Origin: an uncultured Collinsella sp.
Lineage (GTDB): Bacteria > Actinomycetota > Coriobacteriia > Coriobacteriales > Coriobacteriaceae
Assembly: GCA_934650975.1 (NCBI GenBank)
Contig: CAKUFW010000060.1
Coordinates: 1 to 11,524, forward strand
Length of the DNA stretch: 11,524 nucleotides
Direction: 5' to 3'
Shown piece after piece: positions 7,089-11,524 of the stretch. The notes beneath the pieces are model-generated. The model saw nothing but the letters and a program-made list of their open reading frames with translations, was not told the origin of the DNA and searched no databases. The stretch's first letter is position 1. Each line of letters starts with the position of its first letter. Position numbers and translations under genes: made by a program.

Positions 7089-7147
7089 CATCTCGTTCTG
7101 TAACATCTAGACCCAGTTCGGCCCTCCACCTGTTACAGATTTAGACA
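7089..7147. repeat. Array unit 4
   Basis: CATCTCGTTCTGTAACA (7089-7105) and TGTTACAGATTTAGACA (7131-7147) are complementary at 12 of 17 positions, the most diverged pair. All differences fall in the GAGAC half; the TGTTACAGA half is intact in both. Confidence 0.88.
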
Positions 7148-7190
7148 AACCGTCAGACAAACAAACCCTCAAACCACCCCGACACAAAGA

Positions 7191-7229
7191 AAGGCTCCCC
7201 TCTCGCCCAGTGGACGGGAGGGGAGCCTT
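7191..7229 (-). terminator. Terminator of the sugar-importer operon
   Basis: A perfect 11-bp stem (AAGGCTCCCCT / AGGGGAGCCTT) spans a 17-base interior that can add three more C-G pairs. Read on the minus strand it ends in CCTTTCTTTG, a fair U-tract, 69 bases after the ATPase stop. Weak activity on the plus strand is also possible. Confidence 0.8.
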
Positions 7230-7279
7230 ATATGTGACCGCGGCAAAAGGATGGCAATACCGCAGTCGCCCAAAGGGAG

Positions 7280-7304
7280 GGCCTAGATACACCAGGCCTA
7301 GATA
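7280..7304. repeat. Short tandem duplication across the ATPase stop codon
   Basis: GGCCTAGATA occurs at 7280-7289 and 7295-7304, a 15-bp period. The right copy includes the ATPase stop codon and last isoleucine codon, so the duplicated unit repeats the ATC-TAG ending just downstream. Confidence 0.7.
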
Positions 7305-8497
7305 AGGTTCTTGCCCGAGACCTTATCGAAGAGGTGGGTCGCGTTCTTCTCGAACTTGAACCAGATGGGGTCGCCAGCCTTGAGCGCGCCCTTGGCCTCG
7401 AGGTCAACGACGGGAATGATCAGGACAAACTGACCGTCGGGAGCTGTCACGTGGACATGCTCGGTCGAACCCATGAGCTCGGTCACCTCGACAGTGCCCT
7501 GGAGTGCGCCCTCCTCGCCCTTGTCGGCAAGCAGAATCTGCTCGGGGCGCACGCCGGCCGTGATCTCCTTGACGTCGCCGCCGTCCCAATTGAGGGCAAG
7601 CTGGGCGCAGGTCTCGGGAGCGAGCGCCACGCTCATATCCTCGGTCTTGACGGTAAAGCCGTCACCCGAGCGCACCAGCTGGGCATCGAAGAAGTTCATC
7701 TGCGGCACGCCGATAAAGCCGGCGACAAAGATGTTCGCGGGGTGGTTGAAGACCTCCTGCGGCGTGGCGATCTGCTGAACGACGCCATCCTTCATGACCA
7801 CGATGCGGTCGCCGAGGGTCATGGCCTCGGTCTGGTCGTGGGTAACGTAGATGAAAGTACCCTTGATCTCGTGACGCAGCTTGATGAGCTCGGCGCGCAT
7901 CTGGTTACGGAGCTTGGCGTCCAGGTTGGACAGCGGCTCGTCCATCAGGAAGACCTTGGGGTCACGCACGATGGCACGGCCGATGGCGACACGCTGGCGC
8001 TGACCGCCCGAGAGCGCCTTGGGCTTACGGTCGAGGTACTCGGTGATGCCCAGGATCTCGGCAGCGGAGCGAACCTTGCGGTCAATCTCATCTTTGGGGA
8101 CCTTCTTGAGCTCGAGCGTAAACGCCATGTTCTCGTACACCGTCATGTTGGGGTACAGGGCGTAGCTCTGGAACACCATGGCGATGTCGCGGTCCTTGGG
8201 CGCCACGTCGTTGACGCGTTTGCCGTCGATGAGCACGTCGCCCGAGGTGATGTCCTCCAGGCCGGCGACCATGCGCATCGTCGTGGACTTACCGCAGCCA
8301 GAGGGGCCGACGAGGACGATAAACTCCTGGTCGTGGACGGTGAGGTTAAAGTCCTCTACCGCAAGCACGCCGTCCTCGGTAACCTTGAGGTTGTGCTTCT
8401 TCTCCTCGGTCTTCTTCTTTTTGCCAAAGAAGCCCTTCTTTTTGGACTCGTTGTTGGGGTACACCTTCTGAACATGTTTGAGAACGATCTCGGCCAT
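7298..8497 (-). CDS. ugpC: ABC sugar importer ATPase, MsmK/UgpC/MalK family
   Basis: A 399-residue cytoplasmic ATPase powering a CUT1-type carbohydrate importer. Walker A GPSGCGKST is at 64-72, the Q-loop Gln110, the signature LSGGQ at 162-166, Walker B FLMDEP with Glu187 at 183-188, and the H-loop His220 in VTHDQTEAM. The C-terminal part (about 245-399) is the regulatory OB/TOBE region. A stretch of about 28 residues at 16-43, rich in Lys and Glu, is inserted between Tyr13 and the first beta strand of the core; MsmK and MalK usually lack it. The ATG has GAAAGG seven bases upstream. It is the last gene of the operon, 68 bases after the second permease, with a GC hairpin between. The symbol follows common database naming; glycerol-3-phosphate is not implied, and such ATPases often serve several importers. 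Confidence 0.92.
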   Translation of the reverse strand: MAEIVLKHVQKVYPNNESKKKGFFGKKKKTEEKKHNLKVTEDGVLAVEDFNLTVHDQEFIVLVGPSGCGKSTTMRMVAGLEDITSGDVLIDGKRVNDVAPKDRDIAMVFQSYALYPNMTVYENMAFTLELKKVPKDEIDRKVRSAAEILGITEYLDRKPKALSGGQRQRVAIGRAIVRDPKVFLMDEPLSNLDAKLRNQMRAELIKLRHEIKGTFIYVTHDQTEAMTLGDRIVVMKDGVVQQIATPQEVFNHPANIFVAGFIGVPQMNFFDAQLVRSGDGFTVKTEDMSVALAPETCAQLALNWDGGDVKEITAGVRPEQILLADKGEEGALQGTVEVTELMGSTEHVHVTAPDGQFVLIIPVVDLEAKGALKAGDPIWFKFEKNATHLFDKVSGKNLI

Positions 8498-8514
8498 GTC
8501 TTTACCTTTCGATA

Positions 8515-8541
8515 TGCGGCGCCGCGCTGAGGGGCGCCGCA
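8515..8541 (-). promoter_or_regulatory. GC-rich intercistronic hairpin, permease to ATPase
   Basis: A perfect 9-bp stem (TGCGGCGCC / GGCGCCGCA) with a 9-base loop fills the gap between the second permease and the ATPase. No U-tract follows on the minus strand, so it is more likely a processing or mRNA-stability element than a terminator. It ends five bases before the GAAAGG site and could affect translation of the ATPase. Confidence 0.6.
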
Positions 8542-8565
8542 GAAACTTGCAAAACAGTTACGGCA

Positions 8566-9405
8566 TCAGCCCTTGACGGCACCTGCCACCACGCCGTCGA
8601 TGATGTACTTCTGGCAGAAGATGTACATGATGACGATGGGAACAACGACCATCATGATGCAGGCCATCATGGGGCCGAGCTCAACATGGCCATAGCCGCC
8701 GCGGAAGTACTGGATCAAGATAGGAATGGTCTTGTACTTGGTGGAGTCGAGCGTAAGGTAGGGCAGCAGATAGTCGTTCCAGACCCACATGGTCTCGAGA
8801 ATGCCGACCGAAAGATAGGTGGGCTTCATGATGGGAAGAACGATCTTAAAGAACACCTGGACCGGGTTGCAGCCGTCGATCATGGCCGCCTCTTCGATCT
8901 CGAGCGGGATGTTCTTGACAAAGCCGGCGAACATAAAGACCGCCAGGCCCGCGCCAAAGCCCAGATAGATGAAGCAGATGTTGAACGGCGTGTTAAAGCC
9001 GATGCGGTCCGCGAGGTTGGACAGCGTGAACATGAGCATCTGGAAGGGCACGACCATCGAGAAGACGAACAGATAGTAGAAGAAGTTCGAGATCTTGCTG
9101 TTGACGCGCACCACGTACCAAGCGCACATGGAGCAACACACCAGAATCAGTACGACCGAGGTGACTGTGATGATGAGCGAGTACATGAACGCCGAGGCAA
9201 AGCCCTGCTCGTTCAGAGCGTGCACGTAGTTTGCGAAGCCGTTGAACGTCTCGGGCGTAAGCAGATCGAACGCCGTGGTCGTGCTGATTGCGGTCCCTTT
9301 CTTAAAGGAATTGAGCGCGATCATGAACACGGGGTAGATCCACGCGAGCGACAGGATCGTAAAGAAAATCGAGAGCGCGCGGTTGATAACCTTATCGCGT
9401 TTCAT
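8566..9405 (-). CDS. ABC sugar importer permease, MalG/MsmG type
   Basis: A 279-residue inner-membrane subunit of a CUT1 carbohydrate importer (binding-protein-dependent transport family). Six hydrophobic segments are visible near 9-31, 70-95, 107-130, 140-162, 195-215 and 244-265. The cytoplasmic EAA loop runs EEAAMIDGCNP at 171-181 and ends in VLPIMKP; it docks onto the ATPase. The length and short N-terminus match MalG/MsmG partners. Its ATG shares one base with the stop of the upstream permease gene (TAATG), and GGAGG lies nine to ten bases before it, so the two are probably translationally coupled. Substrate specificity cannot be read from the sequence. Confidence 0.92.
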   Translation of the reverse strand: MKRDKVINRALSIFFTILSLAWIYPVFMIALNSFKKGTAISTTTAFDLLTPETFNGFANYVHALNEQGFASAFMYSLIITVTSVVLILVCCSMCAWYVVRVNSKISNFFYYLFVFSMVVPFQMLMFTLSNLADRIGFNTPFNICFIYLGFGAGLAVFMFAGFVKNIPLEIEEAAMIDGCNPVQVFFKIVLPIMKPTYLSVGILETMWVWNDYLLPYLTLDSTKYKTIPILIQYFRGGYGHVELGPMMACIMMVVVPIVIMYIFCQKYIIDGVVAGAVKG

Positions 9406-10259
9406 TACTGCTGCACCTCCTTGGACCTCGTGGCCTTAAGCTGGATCATGGAAATGGCGACGACCAGGATGCAGAAGATAACTGCCTTGGCCTGGCCAAT
9501 GCCCTGCCATGCGATGCCGGCACGCGAATAGAACGTGTTGTAGATGTTCAGCGCGAGCATCTCGGTGGAGTGCGCGGGGGCGCCGCCGGTAAGGGCGAGG
9601 TTCTGGTCGAACAGCTTAAAGCCGTTGGTGATGGACAGGAACAGGCAGATGGTAATCGTCGGCATCAGATTGGGAATCTTAACCTTCCAAAACGTCTGCC
9701 ATGCCGTAGCACCGTCGACCTTGGCGGCCTCGATGTAGTCGGACGGAATGGACTGCAGACCAGCGATGTAGATGATCATCATGTAGCCGACCTGCTGCCA
9801 CAGGGTCAGGATGATAAGGCCCCAGAAGCCAGCAGCAGAGTTAAGGGCAATGAGCTGGGCGCCCACGTTGGAGAGAAGGCAGTTGATCAGAATCTGCCAA
9901 ATGTAGCCCAGCACGATGCCGCCGATCAGGTTAGGCATAAAGAAGATCGTACGGAAGATGTTGGTGCCCTTGAGCGCCTTGCGGGTGAGCGCCTGCGCGA
10001 TAGCCAGCGCGATCACGTTGATGAGCACCGTCGACAGGAAGGCAAACGCCACGGTAAAGAAGAACGACGTGGCAAACTGCGGATCGGACAGCGCACGCAC
10101 GTAGTTTTCGATGCCAACAAAGTGCGTGTTGTTGATAGTAATAAACTGGCAGAACGAGAGATAGAAACCCTGGATAAAGGGAATCACGAACCCGATCATA
10201 AACGCCAGGCACGTGGGCAGCATAAAGAGCGGCCACCAGCGCTTGAGTGCTTTGCCCAT
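9405..10259 (-). CDS. ABC sugar importer permease, MalF/MsmF type
   Basis: A 284-residue inner-membrane subunit that pairs with the following permease to form the sugar channel. Hydrophobic segments lie near 10-36, 61-90, 101-124, 141-168, 198-217 and 257-275. The EAA loop reads YIEAAKVDGATAWQTF at 175-190, followed by KIPNLMP. It lacks the extra N-terminal helices and large periplasmic loop of enterobacterial MalF, as usual in Gram-positive MsmF-type permeases. Its ATG has AAAGGA about nine bases upstream. It follows the binding-protein gene after an 89-base gap with a strong hairpin and overlaps the next permease by one base. Confidence 0.92.
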   Translation of the reverse strand: MGKALKRWWPLFMLPTCLAFMIGFVIPFIQGFYLSFCQFITINNTHFVGIENYVRALSDPQFATSFFFTVAFAFLSTVLINVIALAIAQALTRKALKGTNIFRTIFFMPNLIGGIVLGYIWQILINCLLSNVGAQLIALNSAAGFWGLIILTLWQQVGYMMIIYIAGLQSIPSDYIEAAKVDGATAWQTFWKVKIPNLMPTITICLFLSITNGFKLFDQNLALTGGAPAHSTEMLALNIYNTFYSRAGIAWQGIGQAKAVIFCILVVAISMIQLKATRSKEVQQ

Positions 10260-10281
10260 AGAAGGGTCCTTTCAATATGCA

Positions 10282-10313
10282 GGGGGCGGGCAAACCACGG
10301 TCTGCCCGCCCCC
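10282..10313 (-). promoter_or_regulatory. Strong GC hairpin between binding protein and permease genes
   Basis: A perfect 11-bp stem (GGGGGCGGGCA / TGCCCGCCCCC) with a 10-base loop lies 35 bases after the binding-protein stop. With a two-base bulge it can extend through CAG/CTG. No U-tract follows. This is the usual place in sugar-importer operons for a structure that stabilises the upstream mRNA, giving more binding protein than permease. That role is inferred from other systems. Confidence 0.65.
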
Positions 10314-10348
10314 CCTGTCGCCCATGAGATAGCTCGGGCAGCAACTAC

Positions 10349-11524
10349 TTACTCGGAAGCGGCCTTCTCAGTCTTCCAGCCGTCGACGAAGGCGTTCTTG
10401 ACGCCGTCCCACTTGCTGTTGTCGGCAGCGTAGGCGATCAGAGCCTGCTTGAGGTTCTTCTTCCACTCCTCAGAGGGGATGTAGACGAAGTCCCAAGCGA
10501 CAGTCTTCTTGCCGTCCTTGGCCATGGCAACGGCCTGCTGCGAGAAGATGTTGTTGGTGTCCTTGGCGCTCTTGAACGGGGCGGTCAGACCCATCTTGTC
10601 AGCGATGATGCTGGTGGCGGTGTCAGAGGTGACGCACCAATACATGAAGTCCTCGGTAGCCTTCTGGGCATCCTCGGAAGCCTGGGAGCTGACGCACCAG
10701 TAGTTCTCGCCGCCGGAGCACAGGCCCTGGTTCTCCTCGCCGTCAACACCGATGTAGATCGGCATCATGCCAATCTGGTCGTCGGTCATGCCGGCCTTGG
10801 TGAGGTCAGCGTAGGCCCAAGAGCCGTTCTGATAGAAGACGGCCTTGCCGGTTGCGAACTCGTTGGTGGCGTCGTCGCCGGTCTTGGAAGCGAGCTGCGA
10901 GGGATCGCAGGTGGAGTCAGTGATGTACAGGTCGAAAATCTGCTTGTAGTTGTCGAGGAACTCGCCCTTGATCTCGTCGTCCTCCTGGTTGTGCTCCTTC
11001 TCGAACTCGAAGTAGAGCGGGAGGTTGGCGAGGTGGGTGGTGTAGCGCCAGCTGGAGGAGTCGTCCATGCCGGCGGAGGTGAAGGCACCGTCAACACCGA
11101 GCTCATCCTTACGGGCCTGGATGTCGTCGGCGCAAGCCTTCAGCTTGTCGAAGGAGTTGATGTCCTCGGCCTTGTAGCCGGCCTTCTCGAGGAGCTCCTT
11201 GTTGTAGATGATGCCGTAGCTCTCCTGGACCCAGTCGATGCCCAGATCCTTGCCGTCGGACTGAAGAGCCAGGGAGTCGTCGATGAGCTCGCCGCGGACC
11301 TTGGTGTCGGACAGATCGGCGCAGTAGTCCTTCCAGTTCTTAAGGCCGGTGGGACCGTTGACCTGGAACAGCGTCGGAGCGGAGCTCTTGGACATCTCGG
11401 ACTTGAGCTTCTCCTCGTAGGTGTTGGAGGCGGCGGTCACGATCTTTACCTCGACGCCCTTCTCCTCCTTGTACGCCTTGGCGATCTCCTTCCACTCCTT
11501 GTCGACCTCGGGCTTGAATTGGAG
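10349..11524 (-). CDS. ABC sugar importer solute-binding protein (5' end outside window)
   Basis: The C-terminal 391 residues of an extracellular solute-binding protein of the family-1 (MalE/MsmE-like) fold. The frame is open to the right edge, so the start, signal peptide and probable lipobox are not visible. The visible part begins with LQFKPEVDKEW, then VEVKIVTAASNTYEEKLKSE, the conserved first strand region of gut-bacterial family members. APTLFQVNGP and GIIYNKELLEKAGY, a hinge-region motif, follow. Acidic and aromatic residues are frequent, fitting a sugar-binding surface protein. A GTG at 11438-11440 could be taken as a start but is clearly an internal valine. It is the first operon gene visible. 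Maltodextrin is the best substrate guess from malQ and glgP nearby; raffinose-type or other oligosaccharides are possible. Confidence 0.9.
   Translation of the reverse strand, partial: LQFKPEVDKEWKEIAKAYKEEKGVEVKIVTAASNTYEEKLKSEMSKSSAPTLFQVNGPTGLKNWKDYCADLSDTKVRGELIDDSLALQSDGKDLGIDWVQESYGIIYNKELLEKAGYKAEDINSFDKLKACADDIQARKDELGVDGAFTSAGMDDSSSWRYTTHLANLPLYFEFEKEHNQEDDEIKGEFLDNYKQIFDLYITDSTCDPSQLASKTGDDATNEFATGKAVFYQNGSWAYADLTKAGMTDDQIGMMPIYIGVDGEENQGLCSGGENYWCVSSQASEDAQKATEDFMYWCVTSDTATSIIADKMGLTAPFKSAKDTNNIFSQQAVAMAKDGKKTVAWDFVYIPSEEWKKNLKQALIAYAADNSKWDGVKNAFVDGWKTEKAASE

Larger units (their letters stand above)
6848..7147. repeat. Array of eight 17-bp repeats in alternating orientation (four inverted pairs)
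   Basis: Eight copies of TGTTACRGAWYKAGAYR alternate strictly between the two strands. Reverse-oriented copies start at 6848, 6929, 7009 and 7089; forward copies start at 6890, 6971, 7051 and 7131. Every inner linker is exactly 25 bases, the outer linkers are 22, 21 and 21, and the period is 81, 80 and 80. TGTTAC, GA and the later AG and A positions are invariant, while the linkers have diverged. The array sits between convergent glgP and the importer operon, with a terminator on each side. The layout resembles BIME/REP clusters of other bacteria. No ORF, tRNA or promoter is evident in it. I do not recognise the 17-mer. Confidence 0.93.

Noticed and set aside
6848..7147. CRISPR array
   Set aside because: Repeats are only 17 bases, alternate in orientation, and linkers alternate between 25 and 21-22 bases with similarity between some of them. 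CRISPR repeats are direct, longer and separate unrelated spacers. No cas gene is visible.
7334..8530. Plus-strand frame opposite the ATPase gene
   Set aside because: The minus strand encodes all ABC ATPase motifs in order; the opposite frame has none of its own.
8515..8541. Hairpin read as an intrinsic terminator
   Set aside because: No U-tract follows on the minus strand, and the ATPase belongs to the same operon.
8686..9531. Plus-strand frame opposite the two permease genes
   Set aside because: It is charged, repetitive shadow sequence covering two well-supported membrane proteins on the other strand.
11438..11440. GTG as the start of the solute-binding protein
   Set aside because: The frame continues upstream to the window edge with family-typical residues, so this codon is an internal valine and the gene is cut by the edge.

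Overview
The window reads as chromosomal DNA from a high-GC Gram-positive gut bacterium. Protein style (Lys/Glu-rich ABC sugar-binding protein, compact glycogen phosphorylase, MsmK/UgpC-type ATPase with a lysine-rich insertion) and the strong C/G third-position bias suggest a Coriobacteriia member, most likely Collinsella-like. That placement is inference from general appearance, not from a marker gene.

Layout, left to right. (1) A minus-strand gene (89-1294) encodes a secreted PcsB-like peptidoglycan hydrolase with a Tat-type signal, a long coiled coil and a C-terminal CHAP/NlpC-P60-like domain. (2) Divergent from it on the plus strand is galE (UDP-glucose 4-epimerase, 1564-2625), closed by a strong terminator. 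(3) Next come malQ (4-alpha-glucanotransferase, 2848-4353) and glgP (glycogen/maltodextrin phosphorylase, 4482-6749). malQ has its own promoter, with a 19-bp palindrome lying between the -35 and -10 boxes. (4) A 548-bp convergent intergenic region holds a terminator for each side and, between them, a regular array of eight 17-bp repeats in strictly alternating orientation. (5) On the minus strand is an ABC sugar importer operon, transcribed right to left: solute-binding protein (10349 to beyond the right edge), two permeases (9405-10259 and 8566-9405, overlapping by one base) and the ATPase (7298-8497). GC-rich hairpins without U-tracts lie in two of its intercistronic gaps.

How the genes fit together: the importer probably brings in malto-oligosaccharides or a related oligosaccharide. 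MalQ disproportionates short maltodextrins into longer chains, GlgP releases glucose-1-phosphate, and GalE interconverts UDP-glucose and UDP-galactose. The importer's substrate is inferred from the neighbours only. The hydrolase at the left edge is unrelated to sugar metabolism.

The most unusual feature is the repeat array at 6848-7147. Four inverted pairs have exactly 25 bp between the arms of each pair and an 80-81 bp period, with diverged linkers. It resembles a BIME/REP-type cluster in layout, but the 17-mer is not one I recognise.
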